Positions 1 to 6,425 of a DNA stretch of 11,499 nucleotides are shown one piece after another (the stretch's first letter is position 1; every line of letters starts with the position of its first letter). The DNA is from an uncultured Clostridium sp. (GTDB taxonomy: Bacteria; Bacillota; Clostridia; Lachnospirales; Lachnospiraceae), in assembly GCA_900552885.1 (NCBI GenBank), contig USBM01000047.1, positions 1 through 11,499 of the forward strand, given 5' to 3'. A model generated the notes under the pieces. The model made no database searches. It had not been told where the DNA came from and saw only the letters and a list, made by a program, of their open reading frames with translations. Both the position numbers and the translations under genes were made by a program.

Positions 1-38
1 GCTGAAACGATCTTTAGGATTTCTTCTTTCTTTGCCAT
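1..38 (-). CDS. Possible 5' end of an unidentified gene running off the left edge
   Basis: An ATG at 38-36 opens a frame that reads MAKKEEILKIVS and stays open to the window edge, 12 full codons. A purine-rich stretch (AAGGGAAG) lies a few bases upstream and could serve as a weak ribosome binding site. It would be the next gene after efp in the same direction, separated from it by the efp terminator and a repeat-bearing spacer. The visible part is too short to assign a family, and a chance open frame is possible. Confidence 0.35.
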   Translation of the reverse strand, partial: MAKKEEILKIVS

Positions 39-120
39 GGTTCTTCCCTTCTTGTCTCGTATTTTTGATCCCCATATTGCTAATATATGCGAGGGAGTGG
101 GAAATGATGACAAAAAGGAA

Positions 121-216
121 GGCTCGATGTTCAAGCGGCGCCTCTGAATTGCTTCGCTGTTTGATTGATTTGACTCCGCTCCATCTCGCCTGCTGGCTCG
201 ATGTTCAAGCGGCGCC
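121..216. repeat. 22-bp direct repeat, two copies 74 bp apart
   Basis: Identical 22-bp copies lie at 121-142 and 195-216, separated by 52 bp of unrelated sequence. Each starts GGCTCG and ends GGCGCC. Within each copy the 15-base core (122-136 and 196-210, GCTCGATGTTCAAGC on the plus strand) is a near-perfect dyad. Read as minus-strand RNA it gives a 6-bp stem with one G-U pair and a 3-base loop, whereas in plus-strand RNA the same position is a C-A mismatch. The stretch between efp and the next gene therefore holds structured repeats rather than a gene. Two copies with a 52-bp gap do not resemble a CRISPR array. Confidence 0.8.
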
Positions 217-220
217 AAAT

Positions 221-240
221 GAATGCGCTAACGCGCATTC
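221..240. repeat. Small perfect inverted repeat
   Basis: GAATGCGC and GCGCATTC form a perfect 8-bp stem around the loop TAAC. It lies 10 bp from the base of the efp terminator and 4 bp from the second copy of the 22-bp repeat. No T-run follows on either strand, so it does not look like an intrinsic terminator. It probably belongs to the same structured intergenic element as the direct repeats. Confidence 0.6.
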
Positions 241-294
241 TGAAAATAAAAAGAAAGCCCTTCTTTTCATGCTAGCATGAAGAAGGGCTTTCTT
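241..294 (-). terminator. Intrinsic terminator of efp
   Basis: The arms AAGAAAGCCCTTCTT (251-265) and AAGAAGGGCTTTCTT (280-294) are perfectly complementary over 15 bp. The inner sequence can pair further around a central CTAG, giving about 21 bp with a 2-base bulge. On the minus strand the hairpin is followed by a T-rich run (250-241). It starts 33 bp after the efp stop codon. Confidence 0.9.
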
Positions 295-327
295 CCTATT
301 TTCAAATCAAACAGCGATTCGCTTGGC

Positions 328-891
328 TTATGCTCTTGACATATATTCACCAGTTCTAGTGTCAATGACGATCTTATCACCCTGGTTAACGAATAATGGA
401 ACATTCAATGTAGCACCAGTCTCAACCGTACATGGCTTTGTAGCACCTGTTGCTGTGTTACCCTTAACACCCGGCTCACACTCTGTAACCTCTAATGTTA
501 CATTAATCTCTGGCTCGATTGCAAATACATTACCATCATGAGATACAACCTTAACATTCTCGTTCTCTTTGACAAACTTCAAAGAATCTCCAACTATGTC
601 AGAACCTAAAGCGATCTGATCATATGTCTCGTTATCCATGAAGTAATATAAATCTCCATCCTCATATAAATACTGCATATTCTTACGATCAATGTGAGCA
701 GTCTCAAACTTCTCTGTTGGACGGAAACTGTTCTCGATCACACCACCATTGACGATATTCTTTAACTTAGTACGAACGAATGCAGCACCCTTACCTGGTT
801 TTACGTGCTGGAACTCGATAACCTGACAGATCTTTCCTTCGTACTCAATTGTTACACCGTTTCTAAAATCACTTGCTGTAATTGTTGCCAT
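328..891 (-). CDS. efp: Elongation factor P
   Basis: This 187-residue protein is the usual length for bacterial EF-P, which binds the ribosome between the P and E sites and relieves stalling at consecutive prolines. It has the N-terminal KOW-like domain (about 1-64), the central OB domain (about 67-123) and the C-terminal OB domain (about 130-187). The domain I loop reads HVKPGKGAAF and places Lys34 at the tip, the position modified in many bacteria; no modifying enzyme is visible in the window. The C-terminal signature (VPLFVNQGDKIVIDTRTGEYMSR) is typical. An AAGGAGG lies about 10 bases before the ATG. The gene is transcribed alone, from its own promoter to its own terminator. Confidence 0.99.
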   Translation of the reverse strand: MATITASDFRNGVTIEYEGKICQVIEFQHVKPGKGAAFVRTKLKNIVNGGVIENSFRPTEKFETAHIDRKNMQYLYEDGDLYYFMDNETYDQIALGSDIVGDSLKFVKENENVKVVSHDGNVFAIEPEINVTLEVTECEPGVKGNTATGATKPCTVETGATLNVPLFVNQGDKIVIDTRTGEYMSRA

Positions 892-976
892 GAAAATAAT
901 CCTCCTTAAAACTTCTCATCTCATACGCACTCATAATCATACGCTCTTAGCCTCTATTAGGCACTCATATACCAAG

Positions 977-1005
977 ATTATACCTTATTCGTATATATTT
1001 TTCAA
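977..1005 (-). promoter_or_regulatory. Sigma-A-type promoter of efp
   Basis: The minus strand carries TTGAAA (1005-1000), a 17-base spacer and a consensus TATAAT (982-977). Transcription would start near 970, giving a 5' leader of about 80 bases before the efp ATG. This is the best match to the -35/-10 consensus in the window. Confidence 0.75.
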
Positions 1006-1024
1006 TAAAAAAATGCGTGATACA

Positions 1025-1056
1025 CTAAAAATAAAACGCCCTGTTGGATCAACAAG
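1025..1056 (-). terminator. Weak candidate terminator after the TPR/DUF4125 gene
   Basis: A 7-bp stem with one G-U pair (arms 1056-1050 and 1046-1040, 3-base loop) is followed on the minus strand by CGTTTTATTTTT. It begins about 20 bp after the stop codon of the 827-codon gene and lies just upstream of the efp promoter. The stem is short, so termination may be incomplete. Confidence 0.4.
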
Positions 1057-1075
1057 CAAAAATCCATTTATCTAC

Positions 1076-3559
1076 CTAGGATTCCTGCTTTGCCAATGCC
1101 TCTTCTGCAGCATCTAATGACTGATATCCATAGAGCAATGCCGTATTCGTCATAATCTGCTTTGCAAGATTCTCCTCTGCCTGCTTTAATGATACGATCC
1201 ATCTTCCATATAGGGATAATGTCCGATCGGAATAAGTCAGCAATTCGCCCTTCAAATATGTCTCATAGGACGTGTTCCATGGATTATCCGTCTCTTTCCG
1301 GATTGTTCTGGCATTCCCCGCCATATAAGGATACTCTTTGGCAAACGCCTCCATCCATTCTACCTGAATCTCTGCAATCTGATCCACAATAGCGCGTTTC
1401 TGCTCCGAACATACCGGAAAACGATCTGCAATCTTCGCGTATTCCTCCGGCGTTGTCGACTCCATCATCCTACCATACTTTTCTGTGATCAGATTCCAGT
1501 TGCGATCATTTGCTTCCACAAAATCGACATAGAAGCTTTCCAATAATTCCTTCGGCCATGTAAGATACTGGCTTTTCCGCATAACAGAAAATGTATTCCA
1601 GTCATTCTGACAGTCTGCCCTGCCACCTTCATTTTCCACCTTATCAAAAGCATTCCATTCCAACTTAACAATGGCATCTACCAGTTCTTCTTTTGTAATG
1701 ACATCTTCCTTCATCGTGGATATTCCCTCTTTTCTTTCCTGTAGTACATATGGTATCTGGTCTTCTAAATACACCGCATCACTTGTTGTATAGCCCATTC
1801 GTTTCAATAACTGCACCATTGATTCCGCAATATGCTGAATCTGTTCCACAATCGGATCATCTGCATTCGTAATTCCAATCCAGTCAACCGCCTCTCGCTG
1901 CCGATAACTTTCAAGCGATGGATATTCTGTCATCAGTACCTCAATCTGCCGCAGGATGTCCTGTCCTTCCTTAAGCTGACGTGCCATAATAAGCTGCCAC
2001 TTCCTATGCGGCATATAGACATCATTTACCAGATAGAGTAATTGTATCGTCTGTTCTTCCATCTCATGAAGCATCCGCACCGCACTTTCCAACTCACCAC
2101 GTTTCATCATACGCTCGTAATTATACTGTCCGGACTGACAGATCAACCCTAATGCCTGTGCCAGTTTTCTCCGCTTAACCTCCTGCGGATATCCTTTTTT
2201 GAGATTCGTATAAATGCGTCCAAACACTGTATCCGTTCCTTCAAACAACCTTCCATTCGTTACAGTAGCAAGCTGCCAGTCCTCCACCCTCAGATAGACC
2301 GAATCCGGCAGGTTCTCATGTTTCATCACATAAGCAATCTCTTCCTCTGACAGATTAAGGATTCTGCCAAGGAAATCTTCTATCACGATCACGCCATTTC
2401 TCGGCTTGCCCGGAATCTCAACCGGTCGCTGTAATCCCCGGAAGGTATCCGGCAGATTTGCATAGAATTCTTCTAACTTTGCTCCATCCTTTTCGTACCG
2501 CTCTCGCGTCACAAAGAGATCAAATCCCGGACCAAAATCATGATCCATGGAAAAAATATCGTCCATACCAAAACATTCCGAACCTTCTCCTACTTTTCCA
2601 ACTGCAACCAGTACATCTTGTTCTGAACTTCCAGTCAACTCTTTATCTCCCTGTTTCCCCTCACTTGTCCCCAACCGACCATGTGCGATATACTGGTTCA
2701 TCAACTGTTTCGCATATTTCTCATAATAATCCTGTGCAAGTTTCAGTCCTTTCATAGCACAGGGCTTTCCCAATTGTTCATAACACATCTGAGCATTGCA
2801 CACTAACCGGAAGTATGCATGTGTCAGCCCAACATGACTGCGCAACAATACCATTGCCTGTTGAAATGCTTCCACCGCTTTCCCATATTCCTTTTCTGCA
2901 ACTAAGATATCACCAAGTGCTGACAATGCTGCACTGTAATGATAATCCTCTGTTAATCCATTCCGGAATATTGCAAGTCCCTGTTGTATGGCTTCTTCTG
3001 CCTCCTGAAGCTTTCCTGCTTTCGTATAAGATACCGCCAGATTTGTATAGGTAACTGCACGTTCCACCTTCGCCTCTGGGTATTCCTTCACAATTACAAG
3101 TGCATCTGACAACGCCTGGCAGGCATCCTCAAAACGTCCCATCTCCTGATATAACAAAGAAAGATTATTCCGATAACTTGCCCATCGAAAATCCTTTGCA
3201 TCTAATACTTTCCGATAGATCTGTTCTACCTGCTTATAGTATTGAAGTGACTGTTCCCATTTGCCTGCCGCACGATAGGCATTCGCAATATTCAGGCAGC
3301 TTGTTCCGTAATGAACGGTATCCTTCAAACCTGCCCGCTCCATAAATGGCAGCAGTTTTTCACAATACGCCTCTGCCTTATCATACTGTGAACTGTCCCG
3401 ATAAAACCCAATCAATTCATTAATGATCGTGATAGCCGCTCCCACATCACCCTCTGTCAGTGCCTGTTCTAAATACTTTGACAGATAATCTTCTACCTGG
3501 CCACTCTTTCGTTCTGCAAACAACTGATCCAGTCCACGGATCACATTTTCAATATCCAT
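1076..3559 (-). CDS. TPR protein with nucleotidyltransferase-like DUF4037 and C-terminal DUF4125 domains
   Basis: This 827-residue protein has no signal peptide or membrane segment and is probably cytosolic. Residues about 1-290 are helical tetratricopeptide-like repeats (recurring patterns such as YTNLAVSYTKAGKLQEAEEA). The middle (about 315-600) resembles DUF4037, a nucleotidyltransferase-like domain. It has Gly326-Ser327, then Asp339-His-Asp341 and a GPGFDLF stretch, matching the GS...DxD pattern of polymerase-beta-fold enzymes. A helical part follows (LLYLVNDVYMPHRKW, about 507-521). Residues about 620-825 match DUF4125 (KLEWNAFDKV, GGRADCQNDW, MRKSQYLTW). The substrate is unknown; I infer that the TPR part recruits a partner or target. 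It is 106 bp downstream of the ydcF-like gene with no clear terminator between, so cotranscription is possible. The ribosome binding site is weak. Family assignment is by motif recall. Confidence 0.93.
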   Translation of the reverse strand: MDIENVIRGLDQLFAERKSGQVEDYLSKYLEQALTEGDVGAAITIINELIGFYRDSSQYDKAEAYCEKLLPFMERAGLKDTVHYGTSCLNIANAYRAAGKWEQSLQYYKQVEQIYRKVLDAKDFRWASYRNNLSLLYQEMGRFEDACQALSDALVIVKEYPEAKVERAVTYTNLAVSYTKAGKLQEAEEAIQQGLAIFRNGLTEDYHYSAALSALGDILVAEKEYGKAVEAFQQAMVLLRSHVGLTHAYFRLVCNAQMCYEQLGKPCAMKGLKLAQDYYEKYAKQLMNQYIAHGRLGTSEGKQGDKELTGSSEQDVLVAVGKVGEGSECFGMDDIFSMDHDFGPGFDLFVTRERYEKDGAKLEEFYANLPDTFRGLQRPVEIPGKPRNGVIVIEDFLGRILNLSEEEIAYVMKHENLPDSVYLRVEDWQLATVTNGRLFEGTDTVFGRIYTNLKKGYPQEVKRRKLAQALGLICQSGQYNYERMMKRGELESAVRMLHEMEEQTIQLLYLVNDVYMPHRKWQLIMARQLKEGQDILRQIEVLMTEYPSLESYRQREAVDWIGITNADDPIVEQIQHIAESMVQLLKRMGYTTSDAVYLEDQIPYVLQERKEGISTMKEDVITKEELVDAIVKLEWNAFDKVENEGGRADCQNDWNTFSVMRKSQYLTWPKELLESFYVDFVEANDRNWNLITEKYGRMMESTTPEEYAKIADRFPVCSEQKRAIVDQIAEIQVEWMEAFAKEYPYMAGNARTIRKETDNPWNTSYETYLKGELLTYSDRTLSLYGRWIVSLKQAEENLAKQIMTNTALLYGYQSLDAAEEALAKQES

Positions 3560-3665
3560 ACTTCCATTTCCCTTTCATCATTCCTGCAATCATACAGACT
3601 TGATTACATATATCCCATACACACAAAGGGCAGATTCTATAACTATCTTCAAATCCACCCCTGTC

Positions 3666-4442
3666 TTACATATTTCCTATTAATTTGTCTTTCACAACTG
3701 CCATAAATTCCCGCACATAATTGGTCGGTATCAGGTACCAGACTGACTTTGCCGCTAACCCTCCTACCTGCTCATACCCTGCCTTTCTCGCAATACCAAC
3801 CGCACGCAATACATGAAAATCTGTCGTCACCACGATTACTTTCGATTCCTTAGCACTCCCGCCTGCTTCCGTAAGAAGCTTTTGGGAATAATCCAGATTC
3901 TCCTTGGTTGAGGTCGACTGATCTTCTACAAGGATTCTCTCTGCAGCTATTCCATAAGAAAGCAGACCATTCTTCATTGCCTCTGCTTCTGAAATTCCTT
4001 CATCTGCACCCTGACCGCCGCTGACGATTGCCTGCGTATCAGGATGCTTCTTCATATACTCAGCAGCTTTATTGATCCGGTACTGTAAGATCAAAGAAGG
4101 TGTTGTGCCATTCACTTTAGCACCTAACACGATCAGGTAATCTGCCTCTTCTTTCGGTTGCTTTGCACTCTCCGCAATGATCATACCTTCGATCACGACA
4201 AATACCAGACAGCCACACATAACAATTGCTTCTATCAAAATGAGAACCGGCCTTGGCATCCATTGAAATCCCCTCTTAGAAAAGTTCAGTACAAGTGAGA
4301 CTCCAAGAAAGAACAGACCAAGTACCAGCCACACAAAGCTGAACAGGAAAGCCGGTCCAATCGTTGCCATCAATATACAAAAATACAACAGACATGCAAG
4401 CGCAAGTACATAACCACTATACTGTATTATTCTCTTCTTCAT
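3666..4442 (-). CDS. YdcF-like (DUF218) membrane protein
   Basis: This 258-residue protein has three hydrophobic segments near the N-terminus (about 10-29, 32-53 and 65-90), followed by a DUF218/YdcF domain. Conserved points are DYLIVLGAKV (101-110), SGGQG (141-145), SEAEAM (151-156), the EDQSTSTKEN stretch (173-182) and VVTTDFHVLRA (204-214). Family members such as SanA and ElyC are linked to envelope integrity, but the reaction is not settled. The domain order matches larger Gram-positive members with extra membrane helices. Its ATG overlaps the stop codon of the upstream CbiJ-like gene (ATGA), indicating translational coupling. Its role next to corrin-type proteins is not known. Confident as a gene and family, not as a function. 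Confidence 0.93.
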   Translation of the reverse strand: MKKRIIQYSGYVLALACLLYFCILMATIGPAFLFSFVWLVLGLFFLGVSLVLNFSKRGFQWMPRPVLILIEAIVMCGCLVFVVIEGMIIAESAKQPKEEADYLIVLGAKVNGTTPSLILQYRINKAAEYMKKHPDTQAIVSGGQGADEGISEAEAMKNGLLSYGIAAERILVEDQSTSTKENLDYSQKLLTEAGGSAKESKVIVVTTDFHVLRAVGIARKAGYEQVGGLAAKSVWYLIPTNYVREFMAVVKDKLIGNM

Positions 4443-5095
4443 GTCGTAGCCTTATCCTTTAACCGTTTGACTACTTCCTCTTCCCGTCCGGTCTCCTCCT
4501 GATACGAAGAGGCAACTACAATCAGGGTAACTCCTAATTCTAATGCAGCTTCCATCTTCTCGATGAAACCACTTGAGATACCGGAATCTTTTGTCACCAG
4601 ATAACGAATCTGATAATCCTTCAACATGGCTTGATTCATCTGTTTTGAGAATGGTCCGGTCATCCCGATCAAATGTCTTCCCCGGATTCCCAATTCCTCA
4701 CAGGCTGCCATAATATTACTATTCGATATCACTCTTGAATACAAACGATCCTTATAATGCTCCAACCTCGTATATTCATAAATCTCTAATGCACCGGTCG
4801 CTGTCAGTACATTACCCTCTACCTCATTGAGATAATCCACAGCCGCCTTAATACTCTCTACAATTATGATACGGTCATTGCCCGCATCCTTCTGTAATTC
4901 CCCCTTGACTACCAGTTCACCCCGGTTCGCCAATTCATAGATAGCGGTTAATTCCCCTTTGACTGCCAGTTCACCTTTGACAGACAACTCACCCTTCACC
5001 GATAATCCTGTGCGCGGAATAGCCACCACACCACTTGACTGTACGATCATTTCCTTCTTATCATTGTTATTATTGTTATTATTCTTCTCTGCCAT
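4439..5095 (-). CDS. cbiJ: CbiJ/CobK-like protein lacking the N-terminal domain, with poly-Asn and hexad repeats
   Basis: I place the start at the ATG at 5095, because AGGAGG (5109-5104) lies 8 bases before it; a longer frame from a TTG at 5113 would put that site inside the gene. The protein is 218 residues. Residues about 76-200 match the C-terminal half of precorrin-6A reductase (CobK; CbiJ in the anaerobic cobalamin route): EGNVLTATGA, YKDRLYSRV, MTGPFS (about 145-150) and LVTKDSG (about 166-172). Members are usually about 250 residues and begin with a Rossmann-like domain and glycine-rich loop. Here that half is absent. In its place are seven Asn (residues 5-11) and six hexads of type [SA]VKGEL (residues 32-67). 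The gene follows cbiG by 38 bp and overlaps ydcF. Reductase activity is doubtful without the missing domain. The frame is intact, so this is not an obvious pseudogene. Confidence 0.85.
   Translation of the reverse strand: MAEKNNNNNNNDKKEMIVQSSGVVAIPRTGLSVKGELSVKGELAVKGELTAIYELANRGELVVKGELQKDAGNDRIIIVESIKAAVDYLNEVEGNVLTATGALEIYEYTRLEHYKDRLYSRVISNSNIMAACEELGIRGRHLIGMTGPFSKQMNQAMLKDYQIRYLVTKDSGISSGFIEKMEAALELGVTLIVVASSYQEETGREEEVVKRLKDKATT
4895..5002 (-). repeat. Six in-frame 18-bp repeats encoding [SA]VKGEL hexads
   Basis: Six 18-bp units encode SVKGEL, SVKGEL, AVKGEL, TAIYEL, ANRGEL and VVKGEL. Units 1 and 4 both end in a TTG leucine codon, units 2 and 5 share GGT GAA CTG, and units 3 and 6 share GTC, GGG GAA TTA. 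This suggests that a three-unit (54-bp) block was duplicated. Many differences among the SVKGEL/AVKGEL units are synonymous, while Lys, Gly, Glu and Leu are kept, which hints at selection on the peptide. Confidence 0.85.
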
Positions 5096-5133
5096 TGCTC
5101 TAACCTCCTGCAATCAATATCTGTCTCTACATC

Positions 5134-6165
5134 TCAGAACCGGATGGTCAGCTTCTTCACAGCCGCAGCCATAGCAATTCCATCCCGTTCCTGCTTCTTG
5201 ATCACAAGCTTTCCATTATGACTTCCCCTCAATGCACAACGCTCGCTGGCATTATCAATATTAAAGATATCACCTACACTATCGCATCCCGTAAAATTAC
5301 CTGTTATCTCCTCCAACGTCTCATCAGAATAAGTCTGATACTTGACATTCAAGGATCTTGCAACCTCTACAATACCAGGTTCTTCGTCTAAATGATAAAT
5401 GGAACAGATGCGTCCAATTCTTGTCAATGGAATCTGATACTTCTGCAAAGTCGAATAAATAAACTGCTCGATATCACTCGCCTTTGTTCCCGGACTGCAC
5501 ACAAGACCAATGATAATATTCTTCGGAACCAAATGCAATGTCTTCTCAAAAGGATGGGACAACAGATCCGTCGATACAAATATACCTGCATCCTTACCTT
5601 CATTGCCAAGACTTTCCGGCACTTTCCCTTCTATAAAGTAATCACATTCAAAGCCAACCGGCTTACCATATAGAATCTCATTCGAAATCTCCTTTGCAAG
5701 GACACTCTCCACGATATTCAGATGATTCTTCTTGGCAAATGCTTCAATACTGAACACACCACCTGAATGATTTCCGTTCGTAATAACCGGATTTGCATTC
5801 AACTGATCTGCCAGACTATACGCTAATTCATTCGCTGTCACCATCTGACCCGATAACAACGGAATCACGTTCTTACCAATCTCGTCCAATACCACCACCG
5901 CAGGATCTACCGCTTTGCTCCGGATAAATGGTGTAATTGTCCGGATTGCCGTCTCACATGATCCAATAAATATAATGGCATCTGTCTCATAGAAGATTCT
6001 CGCCACCGTAGTTTCCAACCTCTGAATCGGCAGCTTGCCCGCCATCACTGCAAACTTCTCTGATGCATACGAATAAACGCTATGTCCTTCCTCTTCCAAA
6101 CATACTTCTATCTTATCACTTAAAATACATCCCTTGATAGAAAATGCCAACAAACTAATATTCAT
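5134..6165 (-). CDS. cbiG: Divergent CbiG-family protein (cobalt-precorrin-5A hydrolase-like)
   Basis: This 343-residue protein is the normal length for CbiG, which opens the delta-lactone of cobalt-precorrin-5A in anaerobic cobalamin synthesis. The N-terminal and middle parts show FIGSCETAIRTITPFIRSK (66-84), DPAVVVLDE (87-95), LLSGQMVTANELA (103-115) and a PVITNG stretch. The C-terminal domain shows CSPGTKASDIE (223-233), a DEEPGIVEVA stretch (260-269) and DNASERCALRGS (304-315). The overall order fits the family. However, the usual GxxGIAVR loop reads GSCETAIR, and LSGHxGGAN reads LSGQMVTAN, losing the His and both Gly. The ATG has GGAGG 6 bases upstream. It is first in the operon, followed after 38 bp by the shortened CbiJ-like gene. 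Family assignment is good; catalytic activity is uncertain. Confidence 0.88.
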   Translation of the reverse strand: MNISLLAFSIKGCILSDKIEVCLEEEGHSVYSYASEKFAVMAGKLPIQRLETTVARIFYETDAIIFIGSCETAIRTITPFIRSKAVDPAVVVLDEIGKNVIPLLSGQMVTANELAYSLADQLNANPVITNGNHSGGVFSIEAFAKKNHLNIVESVLAKEISNEILYGKPVGFECDYFIEGKVPESLGNEGKDAGIFVSTDLLSHPFEKTLHLVPKNIIIGLVCSPGTKASDIEQFIYSTLQKYQIPLTRIGRICSIYHLDEEPGIVEVARSLNVKYQTYSDETLEEITGNFTGCDSVGDIFNIDNASERCALRGSHNGKLVIKKQERDGIAMAAAVKKLTIRF

Positions 6166-6209
6166 ATCATCCCTCCAATCCTTACTCCACTTCCCATACA
6201 GATGTGAAT

Positions 6210-6238
6210 ATTATACACCATTTTTCTTATATATTAAA
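6210..6238 (-). promoter_or_regulatory. Candidate promoter of the cbiG-cbiJ-ydcF unit
   Basis: A consensus TATAAT (6215-6210) lies about 45 bases before the cbiG ATG, with a weak TTTAAT -35 (6238-6233) at 17-base spacing. The leader would be only about 40 bases. That is far too short for a cobalamin riboswitch, and no B12-box-like structure was noticed upstream. Confidence 0.5.
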
Positions 6239-6337
6239 GCTTTTTCAGGCAATCTTAATGAGCAAATCGCATTTTCCGGTAACTCTTTCCTATCTTTGTT
6301 ATCAAGGAATCCCGAACAAATAACTTCTCTCTAAAAC

Positions 6338-6390
6338 AAAAAAAGAGTAGCCCGACCCAGAAGTCTATATTCTTCTGAGCAGGCATACTC
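6338..6390 (-). terminator. Intrinsic terminator of asd
   Basis: A long imperfect hairpin starts about 36 bp after the asd stop. The pairs GAGTA/TACTC, GCC/GGC and CAGAAG/CTTCTG surround an 8-base loop, with bulges and mismatches between. On the minus strand it runs into seven T residues (6344-6338). It separates asd from the cbiG promoter. Confidence 0.85.
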
Positions 6391-6425
6391 CTATCGGTCC
6401 TCATTCTTATTCTTTATCTAACCAA

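Noticed and set aside
121..216. CRISPR array
   Set aside because: There are only two repeat copies with a 52-bp gap, no third unit, and no cas genes in the window.
32..280. Plus-strand open frame of 82 codons
   Set aside because: It crosses the direct repeats, the small hairpin and the efp terminator, has no ribosome binding site and matches no family.
5096..5113. Upstream TTG start for the CbiJ-like gene
   Set aside because: The AGGAGG at 5109-5104 lies downstream of the TTG and is correctly spaced for the ATG at 5095.
6166..6337. Cobalamin riboswitch upstream of cbiG
   Set aside because: The leader after the likely promoter is only about 40 bases, and no B12-box-like sequence or long structured region was found.
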